Program-made: the position numbers and the translations under genes | Source: JANOXC01 sp031418215 | Lineage (GTDB): Bacteria > Bacteroidota > Bacteroidia > AKYH767-A > OLB10 | Length of the DNA: 23,413 nucleotides | Assembly: GCA_031418215.1 (NCBI GenBank) | Contig: JANOXC010000111.1 | Location: forward strand, 1 to 23,413 | Reading direction: 5' to 3' | The notes under the pieces: generated by a model | What the model was told of the DNA's origin: nothing | Database searches by the model: none | Seen by the model: the letters and a program-made list of their open reading frames with translations, nothing else | Shown here: positions 16,383-23,413 of the stretch, piece by piece | Layout of the letters: each line of letters begins with the position of its first letter | Numbering within the stretch: position 1 is the first letter of the stretch

Positions 16383-17465
16383 CTATTTATTAAAATCTGA
16401 TATATCGGTTAAACAAAAATTTAAAGCCATATCATTATTTGGGACAACATTTTTATACCAGCTTATTGTTTTTGAAATCGCTTGCTTGGCATTCCAAACC
16501 GGTACCCATTTCAAGTCGTTTTTTGCTTTGCTGATGTTAAGTTTAAGCATTCCTGCTTCATGCAATAGTTTTTGATTTTTGGCAATCTGATAATCACCAT
16601 GTCCCCAATTTTTTAAAGCCAGTGTTACCAGGGTTTCAACAGGTAGCGCATCTTTCAGACGTGGCCCAAAGTTAAAGGAACCTGGGAATTTCTGTGGCGA
16701 TTTTGACATAGCTGAGGCAAGTGTAAGATAACCTGACAACGGTTCCAGCACATGTTGCCAAGGGCGAATAGCCTTTGGATTGCGAATGTCAGCTGGTTTG
16801 CCTGCTGCAAATGCCCTGATCAAATCAGGGATAATACGGTCTTTTGCAAAATCACCACCGCCAATAACATTTCCGGCTCTGGCTGTTGCAATTGCTTTTT
16901 TATGAACCTTATAATGATCAGGATGGAAAAAGGATAATCGGTATGATGCTGTGATAATCTCTGAAGCAGCTTTACTAGCACTGTAAGGATCATGACCACC
17001 TAATGGGTCTTCCTCTTTGAACGGTTTTCCTGTTTCATTGTTTTTATATACCTTGTCGGTTGTAACAATGATAACTGTACATTTTTTCTTGAGTTTTCTT
17101 AATGCTTCCAGCAAATGAGCAGTACCCATTACATTAACATCAAAAGTTTCAAGGGGAATATTATATGATTCTCTCACCAAAGGCTGAGCAGCCATATGAA
17201 AAATAAAATCTGGCCTAAAGGATAATATCTCTTTCTCCAACCGATCTTTATTCCTGATATCTGCAATTACTGATTGATGATTTTTTAATTTCTTACCTAT
17301 CATCTTGTACAGGGAAGGCTGATCGGGTTTCAAAGCATAACCTTTCACGTTTGCACCAAGAATGCTTAGCCAAACACTCATCCAGGCACCTTTAAAACCG
17401 GTATGGCCGGTTAAGAAAACTTTTTTATTTTTAAATATTGAATTGAATTCCATCGTCGTTACCAT
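16383..17465 (-). CDS. rfbG: CDP-glucose 4,6-dehydratase
   Basis: A 360-residue NAD-dependent dehydratase that converts CDP-glucose to CDP-4-keto-6-deoxyglucose. VFLTGHTGFKGAWMS carries the glycine-rich Rossmann motif with the FKG variant characteristic of CDP-glucose dehydratases. TTDKVY (135-140) and YSASK (Tyr161, Lys165) provide the active site, and ARAGNVIGGGDFAKDRIIPD is another family signature. The ATG at 17465 overlaps the end of rfbF by 7 bp; an ATG at 17453 would leave a 5-bp gap and is equally usable. It acts on the product of RfbF and feeds RfbH, both in the same operon. Confidence 0.94.
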   Translation of the reverse strand: MVTTMEFNSIFKNKKVFLTGHTGFKGAWMSVWLSILGANVKGYALKPDQPSLYKMIGKKLKNHQSVIADIRNKDRLEKEILSFRPDFIFHMAAQPLVRESYNIPLETFDVNVMGTAHLLEALRKLKKKCTVIIVTTDKVYKNNETGKPFKEEDPLGGHDPYSASKAASEIITASYRLSFFHPDHYKVHKKAIATARAGNVIGGGDFAKDRIIPDLIRAFAAGKPADIRNPKAIRPWQHVLEPLSGYLTLASAMSKSPQKFPGSFNFGPRLKDALPVETLVTLALKNWGHGDYQIAKNQKLLHEAGMLKLNISKAKNDLKWVPVWNAKQAISKTISWYKNVVPNNDMALNFCLTDISDFNK

Positions 17466-18235
17466 ACCTTCCAGTCGGCCTTATTTTCATTCCATAAACT
17501 GTTCAAGTATTCAAAATCCCGGTAGGTATCCATACATTGCCAGAATCCATCATGCTGGTACATCATCAGTTGACCTTCAGCAGCCAGATTTTCTAACGGA
17601 GAGCGCTCCAGGATGCAGTCATCACTATTTATTAAATAATTGAAAAAGCTTTTCTTGAATATAAAATAACCACCATTGATGCTACCACCTTTATGAACTT
17701 GAGGTTTTTCAACAAAAGATTTCACAGAATTGCCTTCTGTCAACAATTCGCCAAAACGAGAGGGTGGAAGTACACCGGTTAATGTTCCGATTTTTCCATG
17801 TGATTGATGGAACTTCAACAATTCAGCGATATTGATATTGCTAAGTCCATCTCCATAAGTGAGCATGAATAAGTCACCATCTATATATTTTTCTATTTGT
17901 TTCACTCGCGAACCTGTCATGTTGAGTGCACCGGTTTCTGCAAAAGTGATTTCCCAACCTGATTCTGAATGGCTGTTATGCACATCTACCTTGCCTGTTC
18001 CAAGTGTAAGCGTGAAATCATTACTCCTGATCTCATAATTATAAAAATAATTTTTGATAACATCACCCCTGTATCCCAGGCAGACAACGAATTGATTGTG
18101 GCCATAATGAGCATATGTTTTCATAATATGCCAAAGTATAGGACGACCGCCAACCTCAACCATGGGTTTAGGTTTATACTCTGTTTCTTCTTTCAGGCGG
18201 GTACCAAGGCCCCCACACAGGATAACTACTTTCAT
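17459..18235 (-). CDS. rfbF: Glucose-1-phosphate cytidylyltransferase
   Basis: First gene of the leftward operon; 258 residues from the ATG at 18235, very close to the length of known RfbF. A TTG six bases upstream is less likely. It makes CDP-glucose from CTP and glucose-1-phosphate. The nucleotidyltransferase signature KVVILCGGLGTRLKEET opens the protein, followed by YKPKPMVEVGGRPILWHIMK. Later LTYGDGLSNIN holds the metal-binding Asp, and FVEKPQVHKGGSINGGYFIF is typical of the family. It sits at the divergent gap (18236-18360) facing the flippase gene. No exact TAnnTTTG box was found there for either direction. Confidence 0.94.
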   Translation of the reverse strand: MKVVILCGGLGTRLKEETEYKPKPMVEVGGRPILWHIMKTYAHYGHNQFVVCLGYRGDVIKNYFYNYEIRSNDFTLTLGTGKVDVHNSHSESGWEITFAETGALNMTGSRVKQIEKYIDGDLFMLTYGDGLSNINIAELLKFHQSHGKIGTLTGVLPPSRFGELLTEGNSVKSFVEKPQVHKGGSINGGYFIFKKSFFNYLINSDDCILERSPLENLAAEGQLMMYQHDGFWQCMDTYRDFEYLNSLWNENKADWKVW

Positions 18236-18360
18236 AGGCAAATTGTAGGTTAATTTTCCAAAAAATCATTTTACAGTGGGGCTGTTTATTAGTTTTAACA
18301 GATACCCTAATTTTCTTGACGGTAAAGAGGTTATTTTGGCTGACAACAAAAATAGCAAAA

Positions 18361-19851
18361 ATGGGTATTCTTCAGCGGCAGGGCATTACCAATGCAATCA
18401 TCACTTATGTGGGTATTGTAATTGGATTTATCAGCCTGCTGGTTATTCAGCCACGTTTTTTATCTACTGAGGAAATAGGACTTACACGGGTATTATTTTC
18501 CTTTTCAGCACTGATTGCCACATTTATGCCTTTCGGGATGAACAGTATCACCCTAAAATATTTCCCTTATTTCCGCAACAAGGATAAAGGGCATTATGGT
18601 TTTTTCATGTTCATGCTTTTATTACCGGTAGGAGGTTTTCTTGTAATTGGCATGCTATTGTGGTTAATTAAAGGGTTTATTATTGCCCAATACGTTACGC
18701 AGGCGGCACTGTTTACAGAATATTTTTATTATATATTTCCGCTCACTTTTTTTCTAAGTCTAATTAGTGTTCTGAATGCGTATTCCTATTCGCTCTTTAA
18801 AACGAGTTTTCCTGGTTTTTTAAGTGAGGTTATTGTGAGGCTCCTTTCCATAGCTTTATTCACCTTGTATTTTATTAAACAAATTGACCGAGATGCTTTT
18901 GTGTTGCTCTTTACCGCTATTTATGGGTTGCAGCTTATTGTTTTACTAGTATATATTTTTATTATTGACAACCCCTCATTAAAAGTGGACCGAGCTTTTT
19001 TAAAGGAACAAAAACCCGTACAAATGATAAAGTATGGATTACTGCTTTCCTTTGTTGCACTTACTTCCTTAGGGTTAAAATATCTTGACGTTGTAATGCT
19101 GGGAAAATTCGTTCCCTTATCCATGGTTGGGATTTATTCTATTTGTGCTTTTATTCCTGCTGTGATTGAGGCACCTTTAGGTGCATTGGAAAAGATCGGA
19201 CTTGCCAAAATTTCAGATGCCTGGTCTAAAAATAATTTAACAGAAATTAAGGAAATCTATTTTAAATCTTCAATGTATTTGTTCCTTGCCGGCGGATTGT
19301 TATTTCTTTTGATTAACTTGAATTTGGATTCATTATTTTTATTGATTCCCAAGCAGGAGTTCTCCATTGGCAAATATGTAGTTTTAATTATCAGTATTGG
19401 AACTTTGCTCAATATGGCTACCGGTGTAAATGACTCAGTTATATATACTTCTCATAAATATATTTTTGGTACCTACTTGCTGATATTTTTGTTTCCTCTT
19501 GCATTTGTTAATAACCTTATTTTTATTCCATTATATGGCATTAATGGAGCAGCTTTTGCCACTGCACTCTCTGCATTTCTATATAATGCAATAAAATATC
19601 TTTTTATATGGAAGAACTTCAAACTTCAGCCATTTAATATCCAAACATTTTATATAATTATAACTATTATTCTTACATTTCTGACAGTTCAATTTATTCC
19701 ACACTTTACAACACCTTTTGTTGACATCATTATTCGTTCAATCATTATTAGTATTGTATACATAACACTAGCCTTTATTCTCAGAATTGTTCCGGAATTG
19801 TTTTCGATGATTCCTTTTTTTGGAAAGGGACAATCATCTAAAAAATGGTAA
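18361..19851 (+). CDS. Wzx-like polysaccharide flippase (MOP superfamily)
   Basis: A 496-residue polytopic protein. From the ATG at 18361 it opens with MGILQRQGITNAIITYVGI, as many Bacteroidota oligosaccharide flippases do; the TTG at 18316 would add a polar leader and is less likely. About 12-14 hydrophobic segments span the length, with RFLSTEEIGLTRVLFSFSAL after the first helix and LYGINGAAFATALSAFLYNAIK near helix 11, both characteristic of PST/MATE-like lipid-linked oligosaccharide flippases. It would move undecaprenyl-linked glycan across the inner membrane. It is divergent from the CDP-sugar operon, 125 bp away, which fits a common surface-glycan locus. No Wzy polymerase or Wzz regulator is seen. 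Confidence 0.85.
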   Translation: MGILQRQGITNAIITYVGIVIGFISLLVIQPRFLSTEEIGLTRVLFSFSALIATFMPFGMNSITLKYFPYFRNKDKGHYGFFMFMLLLPVGGFLVIGMLLWLIKGFIIAQYVTQAALFTEYFYYIFPLTFFLSLISVLNAYSYSLFKTSFPGFLSEVIVRLLSIALFTLYFIKQIDRDAFVLLFTAIYGLQLIVLLVYIFIIDNPSLKVDRAFLKEQKPVQMIKYGLLLSFVALTSLGLKYLDVVMLGKFVPLSMVGIYSICAFIPAVIEAPLGALEKIGLAKISDAWSKNNLTEIKEIYFKSSMYLFLAGGLLFLLINLNLDSLFLLIPKQEFSIGKYVVLIISIGTLLNMATGVNDSVIYTSHKYIFGTYLLIFLFPLAFVNNLIFIPLYGINGAAFATALSAFLYNAIKYLFIWKNFKLQPFNIQTFYIIITIILTFLTVQFIPHFTTPFVDIIIRSIIISIVYITLAFILRIVPELFSMIPFFGKGQSSKKW

Positions 19852-19984
19852 TAGCACAAAAAATAGTTGGTGATTTTGAGAATGATAATTATTATTATTC
19901 AGGCGTAAATCTGAAGAGGAAGTAGTTCTGCTGAGGAGCAATCTGACAGCAATAGGATTTATTATTGTAAACAACCCAAAAAGG

Positions 19985-22114
19985 TTACCGGAATAAACTT
20001 AAGGAGCCATTTCTTACATAACCATTTTCACCAACAATTAAATAATAATAGATCCCTTCAGGTGAAACAGCTGAACCAAAAGTGCCATCCCATGATTGGG
20101 TAATATCACTACTAAAATAAACTAATTGGCCCCAACGGTTAAATATTTTTATTTGACTTGGCAGGCATTTTATACTTCCGCTAATAGAAAATACATCGTT
20201 CCTTTGATCATTGTTCGGAGAAAATGCATTGGGGATAAACAATTTAATTGGCAGTTGTTCGTCAATGGTGATTTGTTGAACAGACGAATCAAGACATGAT
20301 GTATTTGGGTTGATAATAAGCGTAATTTGATAGTTGCCTGTTGAGGAATATGTATGAACTGGGTTAATTGCAGTACTGTTAATTCCGTCACCAAAGTACC
20401 AATTACAACTAAGAATGTTTGATGATTGGTTGGTGAAAAGAATATTTTGGGAACACGAATCAAAAACATAGCTAAAGTCTGCCGGTGTTGGATTGGAGAA
20501 TGGAATATTAATTTGTTGAGCATTAGAATCAGTATCGCAATCATTTATTACAATAAGGGTTATGTTATAGTTTCCGGATGAAGGATAGGTATGCGTTGGC
20601 GAAATAGCAGTTGAAAATGTTCCATCCCCAAAACTCCAATTCGATGATGAATAATTTAAGGATTGATTAATAAAAGTTACTTTGTTAAGGCAAGTATCAA
20701 TAGCAAAACCAAATTCAGCATTAGGAATTAAAGTTGTGATTTTCACTTGCTGAATATTTGTGTCATTGCAAACACTGTAGGCAATCAATGTAATTGTAAA
20801 TTGTCCGGTATCAGGATATTGATGGATGGGTGAATGGGAGTTGGAAGTATGCCCATCACCGAAATCCCAATGATATCCAATGTTGTTTGGCCCCTGGTTC
20901 AAAAATGAAACAAGCTTTGCACAGGTATCTATCGTATAATTAAATGATGCTTGTATACCTTGATTTACGACACTTATTTGTTTAATTGTTGTATCAACAA
21001 AACAACTTTGAGTGATGATTAATGAAACATTATAAGTTCCTGTATCAGTATAACTATGAAATGGGTTCTGCAGATTGGAAGTATCACCATCACCAAAGTT
21101 CCAATAAAAATTATTCCCTGCAGAAGCATTAAACTGGAAGTTATTACTACAAACTTGATGTAAGTAGGTATAGTTGGGTGCAGTGTGTGCAAATTTCCAA
21201 GAAGTATTTGCAGCTAAAAAATTATTTCCAATCGCTCCTGCAATAATATAAACTGAGTCAGCAATATTAAATTGAAAAACGTTGGATCGTGGAGCTGAAG
21301 GCAGGCTACTTATTTGAGACCATGTATTCAACGAGGGGTCAAACTCGTAAAATGTATTTAAAAAAATCCCGCTATTATTTATACCGGAGCCAAAATAACC
21401 CTTGTCACAGATTGAAAATCCTCTGCCAGCGTAAGTGGCAACAGGTAATGAGGCTCTTTGTGTCCACAAATTTGTTAACGGATTATATTCCCATAGTTGG
21501 CTGAGCGTGTTAAAGCCGTCGTGGCCACCAATAACATAGCCTAAATTATTAATGGTGAAAGACGATGAACTTTGTCTGGCAGCAGCGGGTAAACTTGCAA
21601 TTTGTGTCCAAGAATTTAATATGGGATCATATTTATAAAAATCATTATGATGCGGTGTAAATCCTAAACCAACATAAGCATATCCGTTAATTACAAAAGC
21701 AGTTGCAGTGTATCTTGCAGCCCCGGGGAAATCAGTTTTTTGAACCCATAAATTGGTTGACGGATTATAAGCCCACATGTCTTTTAATTGTATCGTACCA
21801 GGCCATGTCCATCCAGTAGTAATATAACCTAGATTCCCTAATTCAAACCCAACTGACGAATATCTTGCCGGACCAGGACAATTGGCTTTTTGTGTCCATG
21901 TATTTAATATCGGATCATATTCCCAAAGGTCCTGATAAGCTGGATTGCCAATCCCGTTGACGCCAGAAGAAATATATCCTTTATTGCCAATTGAAAAGCC
22001 AGATCCGGCTGCTCTGTTGACAGGCAAATTGGCAACAGGTGACCATGCAAAACTGCCATATATTAGTTGGCTGGTTAATGAAAGAAGCACTAATAAGAGT
22101 AGTTTTTTATTCAC
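19985..22114 (-). CDS. Secreted kelch-repeat and PKD-domain protein with type IX secretion C-terminal domain
   Basis: A 709-residue exported protein. Residues 1-20 form a signal peptide (KK then LLLLVLLSL, ending LIYG). Six kelch-like units follow, each with a W-x-pair-and-P motif (WSPVANLP, WTQKANCPGPAR, WVQKTDFPGAAR, WTQIASLPAAAR, WTQRASLP, WSQISSLPSAPR), enough for one six-bladed propeller. Four PKD domains then carry WNFGDGD, WDFGDGH, WSFGDGT and WYFGDGI. The last ~85 residues (LFIPNAFSPNNDQRNDVF, IKIFNRWGQLVY, WDGTF, PEGIYYYLI) form the gliding-motility-associated type B sorting domain used by the Bacteroidota type IX secretion system. It is probably released or held at the cell surface, and its ligand is unknown. 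The start is GTG. The 133-bp convergent gap to the flippase holds nothing recognised. Confidence 0.9.
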   Translation of the reverse strand: MNKKLLLLVLLSLTSQLIYGSFAWSPVANLPVNRAAGSGFSIGNKGYISSGVNGIGNPAYQDLWEYDPILNTWTQKANCPGPARYSSVGFELGNLGYITTGWTWPGTIQLKDMWAYNPSTNLWVQKTDFPGAARYTATAFVINGYAYVGLGFTPHHNDFYKYDPILNSWTQIASLPAAARQSSSSFTINNLGYVIGGHDGFNTLSQLWEYNPLTNLWTQRASLPVATYAGRGFSICDKGYFGSGINNSGIFLNTFYEFDPSLNTWSQISSLPSAPRSNVFQFNIADSVYIIAGAIGNNFLAANTSWKFAHTAPNYTYLHQVCSNNFQFNASAGNNFYWNFGDGDTSNLQNPFHSYTDTGTYNVSLIITQSCFVDTTIKQISVVNQGIQASFNYTIDTCAKLVSFLNQGPNNIGYHWDFGDGHTSNSHSPIHQYPDTGQFTITLIAYSVCNDTNIQQVKITTLIPNAEFGFAIDTCLNKVTFINQSLNYSSSNWSFGDGTFSTAISPTHTYPSSGNYNITLIVINDCDTDSNAQQINIPFSNPTPADFSYVFDSCSQNILFTNQSSNILSCNWYFGDGINSTAINPVHTYSSTGNYQITLIINPNTSCLDSSVQQITIDEQLPIKLFIPNAFSPNNDQRNDVFSISGSIKCLPSQIKIFNRWGQLVYFSSDITQSWDGTFGSAVSPEGIYYYLIVGENGYVRNGSLSLFR

Positions 22115-22141
22115 AAAACCGGTTCTGATCGATTAAAGATA

Positions 22142-22171
22142 CAAAACTATTCTCATTTTAAAAGGTTGAAA
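22142..22171 (-). promoter_or_regulatory. Candidate Bacteroidota promoter for the kelch/PKD gene
   Basis: On the minus strand TAGTTTTG (22149 down to 22142) fits TAnnTTTG. TTTC (22171 down to 22168) lies 18 bp upstream in the -33 position, the same arrangement as the candidate at 9905-9933. Transcription would begin roughly 20 bases before the GTG at 22114. The rest of the 165-bp gap (22115-22279) shows nothing else. Confidence 0.42.
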
Positions 22172-22279
22172 AAAAGAATGCATTTCATAAGCATTAAAAG
22201 GGGTGTAATAAGTATAGAAAATAGCATTTGTCAATTTTCTAAAATCAAATACAAATTGCAGTCAACAAAAAGGAACAAT

Positions 22280-23245
22280 TCATGACAACAAATTATAACT
22301 GCTTATTTTTTTCAAATCAACAGCAGTTTGGCCGGAAGGAAGTTGCGAAATGGCCGGAATGAACTTGGCATTAAAAACTATTTCACTCGATTTATAGGAA
22401 GAGCGACTGTAGACTTGCTGTGCGTAGCCATCATCAACAGCTTTAATGCTGATAAAAAATTCGGCTTCTAAATTATCCAGATCCTCAAGCGTCAATCCAA
22501 ACATCGGACTTTTATCTGTAATTGGATGTACAATTGTCCAGGATAAGGTGAGAAAACTGGCTTTGGAGATTTCCAGGTCAAGCGTTTGGAAACGACGCTG
22601 TATCCTTCCATCTTCTTCTGCATTGTATGAAAATATAACCTGCGTTTCAATTTCAATTAACTGGTTTCTGCGTGCATTTGCGATGCGAAACATAAATGCA
22701 GTCATATCTTTAAATTCAAAATCCCGGTGCCGGTATGGAGCAACAAGGGCTTTATCACTATATATAATCTTTGCAGTAGGTCTTGAGAAACGACCATAAA
22801 GTAAGCCTGTTGCCAATGCAAATCCTAATAGTCCAAAAAGTGATTCAACAGCGGCAATAGTGCTAATGCTTATTCCTGAGGGATTAAGCCTTCCATAACC
22901 CACTGTGGTCAATGTTTGTGCACTAAAGAAAAATACTTCCCAGAATTTCTCATACTTGGTTGTGTAAAGCATGCCAAGTATTTTATCAGGGCTAAGTAAA
23001 ATATAGATAGCAGTAAATATCAGATTCACTGTAAAATAAAAACAAAGCACAATCACGTTAAACTTCCGCCAACTCATCGTAATAAGTGAGTGATAAATGT
23101 TAATGAATTGGAAAAATGGCTCGCCAAGCCGTGCTATATTGGGAGAACCATCTTTATTTAAGAAGCGCTGATTGGATGCATTTACATTGGTGCCAAAGCC
23201 TGTTTCAGGAGCAGTTGATGTGGTGTTTATTTTACGTAAGCGCAT
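22280..23245 (-). CDS. Inward-rectifier (KirBac-type) potassium channel
   Basis: A 321-residue channel, a normal length for bacterial Kir proteins. The N-terminal segment has ETGFGTN and RFLNKDGSPNIAR, typical of KirBac leaders before the slide helix. TM1 spans about residues 62-84. The pore helix and selectivity filter read QTLTTVGYGR (filter TVGYG, 114-118), and TM2 spans about 126-150 (ESLFGLLGFALATGLLYGRFSRP). The remaining ~165 residues form the cytoplasmic immunoglobulin-like domain (FMFRIANARRNQLIE). It conducts K+ across the inner membrane as a tetramer. It is unrelated to the glycan genes. The ATG lies a few bases after repeat copy B. The first ~33 codons are duplicated in inverse orientation just upstream. 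Confidence 0.93.
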   Translation of the reverse strand: MRLRKINTTSTAPETGFGTNVNASNQRFLNKDGSPNIARLGEPFFQFINIYHSLITMSWRKFNVIVLCFYFTVNLIFTAIYILLSPDKILGMLYTTKYEKFWEVFFFSAQTLTTVGYGRLNPSGISISTIAAVESLFGLLGFALATGLLYGRFSRPTAKIIYSDKALVAPYRHRDFEFKDMTAFMFRIANARRNQLIEIETQVIFSYNAEEDGRIQRRFQTLDLEISKASFLTLSWTIVHPITDKSPMFGLTLEDLDNLEAEFFISIKAVDDGYAQQVYSRSSYKSSEIVFNAKFIPAISQLPSGQTAVDLKKISSYNLLS

Positions 23246-23253
23246 ATATATTG

Positions 23254-23288
23254 ATCAACGAATTACGAATTTAAACGAATATACGAAT
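23254..23288 (-). repeat. ATTCGT-rich 35-bp repeat, copy B (upstream of Kir channel)
   Basis: Read on the minus strand this has four ATTCGT units and ends in ATTCGTTGAT, 8 bases before the Kir channel ATG. It matches copy A at 860-894 in 30 of 35 positions. It forms most of the unique spacer between the two inverted arms. Confidence 0.6.
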
Positions 23289-23297
23289 AGCTGAAAA

Positions 23298-23413
23298 TTG
23301 AAAGAAAAGTATTTTAAAATCAACACCACATCAACTGCTCCTGAAACAGGCTTTGGCACCAATGTAAATGCATCCAATCAGCGCTTCTTAAATAAAGATG
23401 GTTCTCCCAATAT
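23298..23413 (+). CDS. Partial second Kir channel N-terminus (divergent copy), truncated by window end
   Basis: On the plus strand an open frame starts at a TTG (23298), just after an in-frame TGA, and runs off the window. Its first residues (KEKYF) are unlike those of the other copy. Then come KINTTSTAPETGFGTN and NASNQRFLNKDGSPN, identical to the Kir channel at 22280-23245. An A/G-rich stretch (GAAAGAAAAG) follows the TTG rather than preceding it, so the start is uncertain and no ATG is available. This may be the 5' end of a head-to-head paralogue, a short duplicated fragment, or an assembly or amplification chimera at a contig end; the window is too short to tell. Confidence 0.4.
   Translation, partial: MKEKYFKINTTSTAPETGFGTNVNASNQRFLNKDGSPN

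Larger units (their letters stand above)
23136..23413. repeat. 99-bp inverted repeat with 80-bp spacer, running off the window
   Basis: The left arm 23136-23234 and right arm 23315-23413 are reverse complements at 98 of 99 positions; the one difference pairs 23228 with 23321. The left arm is codons 4-36 of the Kir channel gene. The right arm repeats them on the plus strand up to the last base of the window, so the true arm may be longer. The single difference changes an Ile codon ATA to ATC and is silent. The arms stop exactly where the coding similarity would approach the start codon, and the 80-bp spacer is unique. Confidence 0.9.

Noticed and set aside
18316..18360. Extended TTG start for the flippase
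   Set aside because: The MGILQRQGI start at 18361 matches the family N-terminus; the extra 15 residues are not expected.
1..23413. CRISPR arrays, tRNA or rRNA genes, insertion sequences
   Set aside because: No regularly spaced direct repeats, cloverleaf, rRNA segment or transposase-like reading frame was seen.

Overview
The window looks like chromosomal DNA from an environmental member of the Bacteroidota, probably the Chitinophagia/Sphingobacteriia/Cytophagia side. Four signs point there: AT-rich composition, a secreted protein with a type IX secretion (gliding-motility type) C-terminal sorting domain, a DUF4834 gene beside a YfhO gene, and a CarB C-terminus ending at the short Bacteroidota-type position without a C-terminal MGS domain. 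No rRNA, tRNA, transposase or CRISPR array was seen.

Layout. (1) 1-795 is the C-terminal part of carB, interrupted by an in-frame TAG at 106-108. (2) 897-3702 holds DUF4834 and a large multi-pass YfhO-family membrane protein. (3) 3797-10998 is a surface-polysaccharide block: a GT-B glycosyltransferase overlapping a UDP-HexNAc 2-epimerase; a leftward pair of PIG-L deacetylase and LpxD-like hexapeptide acyltransferase; then rightward an AsnB-type amidotransferase and a SAM methyltransferase. (4) 11237-18235 is a tight leftward six-gene operon, in transcription order rfbF, rfbG, rfbH, a short-chain reductase, a ThDP-dependent acetolactate-synthase-like enzyme and a GT2 glycosyltransferase. (5) 18361-19851 is a Wzx-like flippase read divergently from that operon. 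(6) 19985-22114 is a secreted kelch/PKD protein. (7) 22280-23245 is an inward-rectifier (KirBac-type) potassium channel, followed by a near-perfect 99-bp inverted copy of its 5' end running off the window.

The most interesting unit is the six-gene operon. RfbF, RfbG and RfbH make CDP-3,6-dideoxy-4-keto-glucose from glucose-1-phosphate. Next to them sit a ThDP enzyme that lacks the Trp typical of true acetohydroxyacid synthases, and a reductase. This is the gene logic of yersiniose biosynthesis in Yersinia pseudotuberculosis (YerE adds a two-carbon unit from pyruvate at C4, YerF reduces it). The operon therefore probably makes a CDP-activated branched-chain 3,6-dideoxy-octose, which the adjacent GT2 enzyme may transfer and the flippase may export as part of a lipid-linked glycan. 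The iron-sulfur reductase (E3) that normally partners RfbH, a Wzy polymerase and an initiating phosphosugar transferase were not seen in the window.

Four non-coding observations also stand out: the inverted repeat at the right end, a 35-bp ATTCGT-rich repeat found directly upstream of both the DUF4834 and Kir genes, a palindrome between the divergent PIG-L and asnB genes, and two matches to the Bacteroidota TAnnTTTG promoter.
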